A DNA stretch of 17,115 nucleotides from CAYYED01 sp964470785. Its GTDB lineage: Bacteria > Patescibacteriota > Minisyncoccia > Minisyncoccales > PEYH01. Of this stretch, positions 6,233 through 13,237 are shown one piece after another. A program made the position numbers and the translations under genes. The DNA lies in the NCBI GenBank assembly GCA_964470785.1, contig CAYYED010000034.1:1-17115 (forward strand), given 5' to 3'. Under the pieces are notes generated by a model that was not told where the DNA came from, did not search any database, and saw nothing but the letters and a program-made list of their open reading frames with translations. The stretch's first letter is position 1; each line of letters opens with the position of its first letter.

Positions 6233-8554
6233 TTATTCCTCCTCGTCAAAACTTTTTTCTTCTTCATCAATTCCCCCTTCCTGTGCCTCTATATCATCTA
6301 TATCATAAAAAACTTCTCTTGGCTTAGCGCCGTCAGCCGGGCCGACAATGCCTTTTTCTTCCAAAATATCCAAGATACGAGCCGCTCGGGCATATCCAAT
6401 TCTCAATTTTCTCTGCAAAAGAGAAGCAGACGCTTTTCTGTATTCTAAGACCAGCTGTTTAGCTTCTTGATATACCGGGTCATTTGCTCCATCTCCTGAA
6501 AACATAGAGCCGCTTAATTGTTCTATTCGTGATATTTCTCTTTCCAGGCCCGCGCTCAATCCGTCTTCTTCTTTCAGAAAATGCTCTTTGTTCTTTTTAA
6601 CAATAAACTCTACTGTTTTTTCTATCTCTTTGCCTGAAACATAAGCGCCTTGTATTCTTTTCGGCTTAGACACTTCTGCGGTCAAAAAAAGCATATCTCC
6701 CCTGCCTAAAAGTTTTTCCGCGCCCGCGGTGTCTAAAATAGTTCTTGAATCAACCTGGGAAGCCACTTGGCAAGCAATTCTGGAAGTAATATTGGCCTTA
6801 ATCAATCCGGTAATAACTTCTACCGACGGTCTCTGCGTGGCTAAGATTAGATGAATACCCACTGCTCTCGCTTTTTGAGCGAGCTTAATTACTCCTGCTT
6901 CAATTTCTCTACCTTTAGCCGCCATAAGATCTGCCAGCTCATCTACCATCAGGACAATATAGGGTATAGTATTTTTTTCTGCTTCCCCTCCTTCGGCCTC
7001 TCTTTGTATTCTTTGATTATACTCATCTATGTTGCGCGCCCCAACCTTAGACAATATTTCAAACCTGTTTTCCATCTCCTCTCCCAGCCACTTAAGCGCC
7101 AAAAGCGTTCTTTGAACATCATATATTACCGGGCACAATAAGTGGGGCAAACCGTTATAGGCAGAAAATTCCACCCTTTTCGGGTCAACCAGCACCAAGC
7201 GCAATTGATAAGGAGAGTTTCTGTAAAGCAAGCTTAAAATAATACTGCCCAAAGTGATGGTCTTGCCGCTTCCGGTAGAGCCGGCCACAAGCAAATGGGG
7301 CATCTTTGCCAAATCAGCATAGATCGGCTTGCCGACAACATCTCTCCCAAGCACAAAGTTAAGGGTAGAAGCAGCGCTTTGAAATTGGGGATCGGCAAAA
7401 AGATCTCTTAATGTCACCAATGCCCTTGTTTTATTGGGAACTTCAATGCCTACCAAGGACTTTCCCGGAATAGGCGCTTCAATTCTAATGGGATGAGCGG
7501 CCAAAGCCAAAGCCAAATTATTATTAAGCACGGTAATCTTAGACAGTTTTACTCCTTCGGCCGGTTTAAAAGTATATTGGGTAACCGTAGGCCCTATATG
7601 TGATCCTGACATTTCTACCGGTATGCCAAAATTCTCTAAAGTGTTTTTGATAATTTCCTGGTTTGTTTCTACATCTCCGGCATGGGGCTTGCCCTTTTCC
7701 AAAACTAACAAATCAAAGGGCGGAAAATTCCATTTTGTTTCTAAAAACAGTTCCGGCGACTTTTCGCCTTGCTCAATTGCCAACGGTTCTGCCTCTATTT
7801 TTTCTTCTTCTTTAAGCAGCGGCTCTTGTGGTCTGTCCGGAGTTTCTTTTATCTGTTTTTCATCTTCCACCTCTATTACTTTAAACTTGGGAGCAAACAC
7901 TTTTTGGAAAAAAGGTTTTTTTTCGGAGACATCTCTTTTCTCGGTTTTTAATTCTTCTTTATCTTTTTTCTCCTCTTTTTCTCTTGGTTTATAAAGAAAA
8001 TACCAAAAAATTAAACCGCTTATTGAGACAAAAGAAATAAAAATAATCTGGCTTACCCAAAAACCAAAAATCCTCATCAAAGGCCAGGCAGTAATATTTC
8101 CCAACCAGCCGCCTCCGCCCGTATAGCCAAACCGAAAAGATGGCATTTCCAAACCCCTAAAATCAAACGCCCCTAAAATGCCGACTGTTCCCAAAAGCAC
8201 CAGCGCTCCGGCAAAAAAGACCGACCACTTTTTCTTTTCTTTATCTCTGGGAAGAAAAAAACAAAGCCCGGCTAAAAGCAAGATTAAAGGAAGGATAAAA
8301 GTCGCCTCACCGGTTAAAAATTTAGAAGCCCTGATAAATCCTGTTCCTGCCGTACCCGCTAGCCCAAAAAATGAAAGCAAGACAAAAACCATTGAGGCAA
8401 ATATAAAAATTCCGTATATCCACGGCTTTATGGGCTCCGGAATCAATACTCTTTTTTCCCGTTCTCTGTCTCTTCTAAAAATTCTGAACAGAAAAAAGGG
8501 CTTTTTATTAAAGTTGTTTTGAGAACTTCGTTTTTTCTTCTTTCTCCGAGACAT
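6233..8554 (-). CDS. ftsK: DNA translocase FtsK/SpoIIIE
   Basis: 773-aa septal DNA translocase that pumps chromosome ends into daughter cells at division. A Lys/Arg-rich N-terminus is followed by about four membrane segments (roughly 45-66, 85-101, 110-130, 163-188). A charged linker (about 190-270) follows, then the RecA-like motor with Walker A GSTGSGKT (425-432), VLVDPKR (454-460), Walker B YIVLMVDELADL (532-543) and the LATQRPSV segment (571-578). A C-terminal gamma winged helix (about 693-750, with LLQRKLRIGYARAARILD) reads orienting DNA sequences. An acidic tail ends the protein. Linker and length are modest compared with E. coli. The ATG at 8554 has no Shine-Dalgarno. A 102-bp inverted-repeat element starts 12 bp upstream. 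Confidence 0.96.
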   Translation of the reverse strand: MSRRKKKKRSSQNNFNKKPFFLFRIFRRDREREKRVLIPEPIKPWIYGIFIFASMVFVLLSFFGLAGTAGTGFIRASKFLTGEATFILPLILLLAGLCFFLPRDKEKKKWSVFFAGALVLLGTVGILGAFDFRGLEMPSFRFGYTGGGGWLGNITAWPLMRIFGFWVSQIIFISFVSISGLIFWYFLYKPREKEEKKDKEELKTEKRDVSEKKPFFQKVFAPKFKVIEVEDEKQIKETPDRPQEPLLKEEEKIEAEPLAIEQGEKSPELFLETKWNFPPFDLLVLEKGKPHAGDVETNQEIIKNTLENFGIPVEMSGSHIGPTVTQYTFKPAEGVKLSKITVLNNNLALALAAHPIRIEAPIPGKSLVGIEVPNKTRALVTLRDLFADPQFQSAASTLNFVLGRDVVGKPIYADLAKMPHLLVAGSTGSGKTITLGSIILSLLYRNSPYQLRLVLVDPKRVEFSAYNGLPHLLCPVIYDVQRTLLALKWLGEEMENRFEILSKVGARNIDEYNQRIQREAEGGEAEKNTIPYIVLMVDELADLMAAKGREIEAGVIKLAQKARAVGIHLILATQRPSVEVITGLIKANITSRIACQVASQVDSRTILDTAGAEKLLGRGDMLFLTAEVSKPKRIQGAYVSGKEIEKTVEFIVKKNKEHFLKEEDGLSAGLEREISRIEQLSGSMFSGDGANDPVYQEAKQLVLEYRKASASLLQRKLRIGYARAARILDILEEKGIVGPADGAKPREVFYDIDDIEAQEGGIDEEEKSFDEEE

Positions 8555-8565
8555 TGATAATGTCT

Positions 8566-8667
8566 TTGAATTACGAAATTACCCCATCCCCCTCCTTCCT
8601 CCCCCTTCCTCAAGGGAAGGGGGAGGATAAAGGTGGGGGAAGGACTGTATAATGTTTCGTAATTCAA
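8566..8667. repeat. MITE-like element: C-rich core with 13-bp inverted ends
   Basis: TTGAATTACGAAA (8566-8578) and TTTCGTAATTCAA (8655-8667) are a perfect 13-bp inverted repeat around a C-rich family core (about 8581-8640). The core has a strong hairpin, CCTCCCCCTTCC with GGAAGGGGGAGG around a 5-nt loop. The unit is 102 bp and ends 11 bp before the ftsK start, so it would be in the ftsK leader or contain its promoter. Confidence 0.75.
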
Positions 8668-8801
8668 GGATAATGTGTGATTACTCTTTCCCTCTAATTT
8701 TAGCACAAAAGAGAGAATTGGTTAAACCAAGATTTAAATATAAAAGTTAAAAATCCTAAATTCTAAACTTTTAGCTATCAATAATCCAAAATCCAAATCT
8801 C

Positions 8802-8925
8802 CCTAGGCCGACCGCTGTCGGAGGGCTAGGCCCAAGGCCGACAGCCAAAGTATTACCCGACTGTCCTAATCTGCTGACGCAGTCGGATAAGACGTCAACA
8901 TACTAGGGCTGTCAGCGGGCTAGGC
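8802..8925. repeat. Structured palindromic element, long form of the 6155-6192 type
   Basis: The outer ends are CCTAGGCCGACCGC (8802-8815) and GCGGGCTAGG (8915-8924), the same end types as the short element at 6155-6192 in opposite orientation. Inside are nested stems: GACAGCC (8840-8846) with GGCTGTC (8907-8913), AGTAT (8849-8853) with ATACT (8900-8904), and CCGACTG (8857-8863) with CAGTCGG (8880-8886). Either strand's RNA would fold into a long branched hairpin. It may be a mobile palindrome or encode a small RNA; sequence alone does not decide. Confidence 0.6.
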
Positions 8926-8983
8926 AAAATGAAAATTAAAAATGCAAAATTGATACAGCGGTGTTATCCCCGCGAAAGTGAGT

Positions 8984-9079
8984 GTCATTCCCTTTTTCCT
9001 TTTGTCATTCCCTTTTCTTTTGTCATTCCCGCGCAGGCGGGAATCCATTCTTTAGATCCCCGCCTGCGCGGGGATGACA
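8984..9079. repeat. GTCATTCCC repeat cluster with large inverted repeat
   Basis: GTCATTCCC occurs at 8984, 9004 and 9022, spaced by CTTTTC-rich filler. The last copy opens an inverted repeat with 25-nt arms (9021-9045 and 9055-9079, two mismatches) and a 9-nt centre; each arm also folds on itself (CCCGC-gcag-GCGGG). This is the widespread TGTCATTCCCGCG...CGCGGGGATGACA type. It ends 9 bp from the rpoC stop and may stop or stabilise the rpoC message. Confidence 0.85.
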
Positions 9080-9087
9080 CTGCTGTG

Positions 9088-12000
9088 TCATTTGGATTTA
9101 TTTCTCCCATATCCGCTCCCCACGGGTATTAATTTTCCGATAATGACATTTTCCTTTAATCCATGAAGCCCGTCTTCTTTGGCTTCTAATGACGCCTTAA
9201 TAAGCACCCTGGACGTTTCTTCAAACGAAGCCGCTGAAAGCCAGCTATCTGTGGTCAAAGCCACTTTAGAAATGCCAAGAATAGTGTCTTGAAAAAGAGC
9301 CGGTTTTCTGCCCTCTTTTATTAAATTTCTATTAATCTCCATAACCAAGGGTTTTTCTACAATTTCTCCTTCAGAAAATTCTGTATCCCCTTTACTTTTG
9401 ATTCTCACTCTAGAAAACATCTGCTTAACAATAACTTCAATATGCTTATCATGAAGCGCAACTCCTTGGCCGGCATAAATCTTCTGCACTTCTTTAGTGG
9501 CGTATGAGGCAACCTCGTTTTTACTAATGAATTTAAATAATTTCTTTAAATCCATGCTTCCTTCACAAAGCTGCTGCCCTGCTTTCACCAAATCGCCTAC
9601 TTTTACTAAAATATTTTTGCCGGCAGTAATTTGATATTCTCGGGTTTCCTCTTTTTTATTTAAATTTATTTTTTTGTCTTTCTGAATTTTTTTTCCATCT
9701 TTTTTAATTTTTGGCTTCTCTATCCTAATTTTAATAATGCCTTTTTCAATTTTTTCCACCTTGCCGTTTACTTCGGCAACAATTGCCTCTCCTTTTGGCT
9801 TCCTTCTTTCTAAAACTTCTTCTACCCTAGGTAAGCCGTGGGTAATATCTCCGCCGGAAGCAACGCCTCCTGTATGAAAAGTCCTCAAAGTAAGTTGTGT
9901 GCCCGGTTCTCCAATAGCTTGAGCGGCAACAATCCCCACTGCTTCGCCTATTTTTACCAATTTATTATTGCCTAAATCCCAACCATAACATTTCTGACAC
10001 AGTCCCTTCTTTGACTTACATCCTAAAGGAGAACGCACCCTCACGCTTGTTATTCTTTTTTCTATAATTTCTCTTGCCTTTTCCCAATCAATCATCTCGT
10101 CTTTTTTGACTATAATTTTTCCTTCAACTTTTACCTCTTCTAAAGAATATCTTCCCACTAATTTAAATATAAAATCCTGGCCGACCGATTCGGCATCCTT
10201 GGCGGAGACAATTATTCCTTCATTATCGCCGCAATCCTCTTCGCTTATATATATATCATGGGCAACATCAATTAAGCGCCGCGTAAGATATCCTGCCGTA
10301 GAGGTTCTTAAGGCAGTATCAGCCGTTCCTTTCCTTGCCCCATGAGTGGCAATAAAATATTCAATAATTCCAAAGCCCTCTTTAAAAGAATTCTTAGCAG
10401 GAAATTCCATAATTTCTCCGGCCGGATTAATGACCAAACCCTTCATTCCCGCCATTTGCACGGGCTGGGACCAACTCCCTCTTGCCCCGGCATCAATAGA
10501 AATAAAAACTATGCCGTCTTGGGGAAGGGCTTGGGGTACCAGACGCTGAATTTCTGATTTTGTTTTCTGCCAAACCTCAATCAATTGGCTTTTTCTTTCT
10601 TCTTTGGTCAATAATCCCTTGTTATAATAATCCTCAATTTTCTTAATTTCTCCTTCTGCCTGCTCCATAAGTTTTGGCTTTTCTTTTGGAACCACCAAAT
10701 CATCCAAGCCCCAGCTTAGTCCAGAAAGCGTGGCATATTCAAACCCAATCCTCTTTATCTCATCTAATGTCTCCGTAGCTATTTCATTATCGCATTCATC
10801 AATCACTCTTCTGTTGATGTGCTTGATTTTTTTAGAATTCATTAGCTCATTCTGAAAAGAAAATCCTTTTGGCAATGTCTGATTAAAAATCATTCTTCCC
10901 AAGGTGGTCTCTGTTAACTTCCCTTCAATCAGCACTTTAATTTTAGCGCGCAAGTCAACAGCCCCTGCTTCATGAGCAAGCATTGCCTCTTCAAAAGAAG
11001 AAAAAATCTTGCCGGCTCCCTTGGCTTCTTCTTCAATGCGGGTAAGCCAATACACTCCAAGCATTATGTCTTGCCTCGGGCTAGCAACAGAAAGTCCGGT
11101 GGCCGGTTTTAAGAGATTTTTACCGGAAAGCATTCTTTCTCTGGCTTCCTTTTGCGCTTCTTCTGATAAGGGTAAATAGACGGCCATTTGGTCTCCATCA
11201 AAATCAGCATTAAACGCTTCACACACTAAAGGATGAATTCTTATTGCTTCTCCTTCTACCAGTTTGGGCCTAAATGCTTGAATGCCTAAGCGATGCAAAG
11301 TGGGTGCCCTGTTTAAGAGCACAAGCTTGTCTTTAATCACCTGCTCTAACGCTTCCCAAACATCTTCGGTCTCTTTTTCAATCAGGCCTGATGCCTGACG
11401 CAGATTATAAATAGTTTCTTTTTCTAAAAGTTTGGCAGAAACAAACGGCTTAAAAAGTTCTAAAGCCATTTTCTTGGGAAGCCCGCATTCGCTGAATTTT
11501 AATTCCGGGTCTCCGGCAATAACAGACCTGCCCGAATAATCAACCCTTTTCCCCAAAAGGTTTTGGCGAAATCTTCCTTGCTTGCCTTTAAGCATATCTG
11601 CTAATGACTTTAAAAGCCGGGTCTGTCCGGTAGAAGCCATTGTCGTATGCCCGCTTCTCATTCCATTGTCAATTAAAGCATCTACTGCTTCCTGAAGCAT
11701 TCTTTTTTCGTTTCTTAAAATTACTTCCGGCGCATTAATCTCTAAAAGATATTTTAAGCGATTATTTCTGTTGATAATTCTCCGGTAAAGGTCATTCAAG
11801 TCAGAAGAGGCATATCTTCCTCCGTCAAGCTGAACCATTGGCCGGAGAGCCGGAGGCAAAACGGGTAAAACGTTTAAAAACATCCATTCCGTCTTAATTT
11901 CATTTTTTTGCATCTTTTTCAAAAGCTCGCTTCTTCTCAAAATTTTTCTTTTTTCCATGCCTGTGGTTTTTTCCGCTTTAAGGTCTAATTCCTTGATAAG

Positions 12001-12723
12001 TTTTTTGGTGTTAAGCCCGGAAAGAACGGTTTGCAGAGCTTCGGCGCCGGTTCCGGCTTCAAAAACCTCTCCGTATCGGGAAGAAAGTTCCAAATATTCA
12101 ATTTCTGAAAGCACTCTCAATGGCCGAATTCCCAATAATTCCTGTTTAGCTTTATCTCTGGCATTCTTTAGTTTCTTTAATTCTTTATCTATATTCTCTT
12201 GGCTCTTATCTTTGCCTGCCCGACCGTCCGCTTTAGCGGGCGGTTTAGGGCATTTTTCCCGATACTCTCTTTCTATCTCTTCCAGCAATCTTTTCTTTTC
12301 ATCTTCATCTGTATTAATAATGATATAAGCGGCGAAATAAGCAATTTTTTCCAGTTGTTGAGAAGGCAAATTAAGCGCCGCGCCCAAACTTGAAGGCACT
12401 CCTCTTAAAAACCATATATGCGAAACCGGGCAGGCAAGTTTAATATGTCCCATTCTTTCCCTTCTCACCGAGGACTTGGTTATTTCCACTCCGCAGCGGT
12501 CGCAGGTCATTCCTTTATACCTAACGCCCCTGTATTTCCCACAATAACATTGATAGTCCTTTTCCGGACCAAAAATCCGCTCGCAAAAAAGTCCGTCTTT
12601 TTCCGGCCTTTGGGTCCTGTAATTAATGGTTTCCGGTTTGGTAACCTCTCCATGGCTCCAGGAAAGAATCTTTTCCGGCGAAGCCAACCCGATTTTAATG
12701 ATATCAATATCTTGAACTTTCAT
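9088..12723 (-). CDS. rpoC: DNA-directed RNA polymerase subunit beta'
   Basis: 1211-aa beta' subunit. The N-terminal zinc site is C59, C61, C74, C77. The catalytic metal-binding loop NADFDGDQMA (505-514) has D507, D509 and D511. The bridge-helix region ATHGARKGTADTALRTSTAGYLTRR is at about 792-816. The second zinc site is C831, C902, C909, C912, and the trigger-loop region GEAVGIVAAQAIGEPGTQLT is at 926-945. There is no large inserted domain, which fits the compact CPR form. Residues about 158-171 (Pro/Ala/Gly-rich) are encoded by a palindrome (12224-12243). The ATG at 12723 fits the family N-terminus MKVQDIDIIKIGLASPEKI; there is no Shine-Dalgarno. It ends in TGA next to an inverted repeat. 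It is probably cotranscribed with rpoB through the inserted four-helix-bundle cassette. Confidence 0.98.
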   Translation of the reverse strand: MKVQDIDIIKIGLASPEKILSWSHGEVTKPETINYRTQRPEKDGLFCERIFGPEKDYQCYCGKYRGVRYKGMTCDRCGVEITKSSVRRERMGHIKLACPVSHIWFLRGVPSSLGAALNLPSQQLEKIAYFAAYIIINTDEDEKKRLLEEIEREYREKCPKPPAKADGRAGKDKSQENIDKELKKLKNARDKAKQELLGIRPLRVLSEIEYLELSSRYGEVFEAGTGAEALQTVLSGLNTKKLIKELDLKAEKTTGMEKRKILRRSELLKKMQKNEIKTEWMFLNVLPVLPPALRPMVQLDGGRYASSDLNDLYRRIINRNNRLKYLLEINAPEVILRNEKRMLQEAVDALIDNGMRSGHTTMASTGQTRLLKSLADMLKGKQGRFRQNLLGKRVDYSGRSVIAGDPELKFSECGLPKKMALELFKPFVSAKLLEKETIYNLRQASGLIEKETEDVWEALEQVIKDKLVLLNRAPTLHRLGIQAFRPKLVEGEAIRIHPLVCEAFNADFDGDQMAVYLPLSEEAQKEARERMLSGKNLLKPATGLSVASPRQDIMLGVYWLTRIEEEAKGAGKIFSSFEEAMLAHEAGAVDLRAKIKVLIEGKLTETTLGRMIFNQTLPKGFSFQNELMNSKKIKHINRRVIDECDNEIATETLDEIKRIGFEYATLSGLSWGLDDLVVPKEKPKLMEQAEGEIKKIEDYYNKGLLTKEERKSQLIEVWQKTKSEIQRLVPQALPQDGIVFISIDAGARGSWSQPVQMAGMKGLVINPAGEIMEFPAKNSFKEGFGIIEYFIATHGARKGTADTALRTSTAGYLTRRLIDVAHDIYISEEDCGDNEGIIVSAKDAESVGQDFIFKLVGRYSLEEVKVEGKIIVKKDEMIDWEKAREIIEKRITSVRVRSPLGCKSKKGLCQKCYGWDLGNNKLVKIGEAVGIVAAQAIGEPGTQLTLRTFHTGGVASGGDITHGLPRVEEVLERRKPKGEAIVAEVNGKVEKIEKGIIKIRIEKPKIKKDGKKIQKDKKINLNKKEETREYQITAGKNILVKVGDLVKAGQQLCEGSMDLKKLFKFISKNEVASYATKEVQKIYAGQGVALHDKHIEVIVKQMFSRVRIKSKGDTEFSEGEIVEKPLVMEINRNLIKEGRKPALFQDTILGISKVALTTDSWLSAASFEETSRVLIKASLEAKEDGLHGLKENVIIGKLIPVGSGYGRNKSK
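12224..12243. repeat. Translated palindrome inside rpoC
   Basis: Read on the minus strand, CCGCCCGCT-aa-AGCGGACGG forms a near-perfect hairpin (8 of 9 pairs). It encodes part of a Pro/Ala/Gly-rich stretch (KPPAKADGRAG, about 160-170) in a loop before the conserved PLRVLSEIEY segment. It looks like a palindromic repeat unit that entered in frame at a tolerant site. Confidence 0.55.
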
Positions 12724-12740
12724 AGCTTTTGATAATTTTC

Positions 12741-13234
12741 AATTTACGAATTTTCAATTTACGAATCAATTTAATAATTTCTCAATTTCTTAATTTTCAA
12801 TTATTCTTCCCTCTGCAAGAATTAACAATTCTGGAAAAAATCAAAAGCAGTTCACGGTTTTCTTCCCGTATTTCAGCAAATTCATCTTTAAAACTGGGGT
12901 TAGCTCTTGTCAGCAACCTTAACCAGTGTCTTGTTTCCTTCAACTCTTTCTTAACGAGGATGGTCTTATGGGTAAAGTCCTTCTTGCTTTCAGCTTCGTT
13001 GGCTTCATTGTAATTTGCCCCTGCCGATCCTCCGGATGCCACAACTTGTCCAATCATTCTCAAATTAATAGCATCTTGCGGTAATTTTTTCATTAAATCA
13101 ATTATCTTCTCCGCAAACTTTGCCAATCTTTCTTCTAAGTTGTATTCGTCTTTCTCCATATCTATTAAAAGTTTAATTTGGAAATTTAAAAATTGAAAAT
13201 TGATTGAAAATTGAAAATTGAAAATTCGTAAATT
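12741..13234. mobile_element. Inverted-repeat cassette carrying a four-helix-bundle gene
   Basis: The ends AATTTACGAATTTTCAATTT (12741-12760) and its exact reverse complement (13215-13234) make a perfect 20-bp inverted repeat. More AT-rich repeat words lie just inside each end. The 494-bp unit carries one gene (12797-13159) and fills the gap from 3 bp after the rpoB stop to 17 bp before the rpoC start. The plan resembles 23S rRNA intervening sequences, whose ends pair and which can carry an S23-type gene. No transposase is present. Calling it mobile is inference. Confidence 0.5.
12797..13159 (-). CDS. Four-helix-bundle protein, 23S rRNA intervening-sequence (S23) family
   Basis: 120 aa, predicted all-helical. 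The sequence matches the S23/four-helix-bundle family: LEERLAKFAEKIIDLMKKLP near the start, VVASGGSAGANYNEANEAESKKDF (about 39-62), which is the family hallmark, and KKELKETRHWLRLL (about 70-83). Family members occur in intervening sequences of 23S rRNA genes and as free-standing genes common in CPR genomes; the molecular role is not settled, though RNA or protein binding has been suggested. It lies between rpoB and rpoC on their strand inside a 20-bp inverted-repeat cassette, an unusual place because these two genes are normally adjacent. There is no Shine-Dalgarno before the ATG at 13159. Confidence 0.88.
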   Translation of the reverse strand: MEKDEYNLEERLAKFAEKIIDLMKKLPQDAINLRMIGQVVASGGSAGANYNEANEAESKKDFTHKTILVKKELKETRHWLRLLTRANPSFKDEFAEIREENRELLLIFSRIVNSCRGKNN

Positions 13235-13237
13235 ACT

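Larger units (their letters stand above)
8555..9087. other. Repeat-filled intergenic region between ftsK and rpoC
   Basis: 533 bp without a credible gene. It holds a 102-bp element with 13-bp inverted ends (8566-8667), an AT-rich stretch, a structured GC-rich element (8802-8925), three GTCATTCCC words and a 25-bp-arm inverted repeat (9021-9079). The plus-strand frame over the last part (about 8929-9132) is a product of the repeat. Confidence 0.8.

Noticed and set aside
8443..8706. Minus-strand frame overlapping the ftsK start in another frame
   Set aside because: It runs through the C-rich element and the ftsK N-terminus out of frame; composition reflects the repeat.
8929..9132. Open frame on the plus strand over the rpoC end
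   Set aside because: Its reading is the typical translation of the GTCATTCCCGCG repeat and it overlaps the rpoC stop; no protein family fits.
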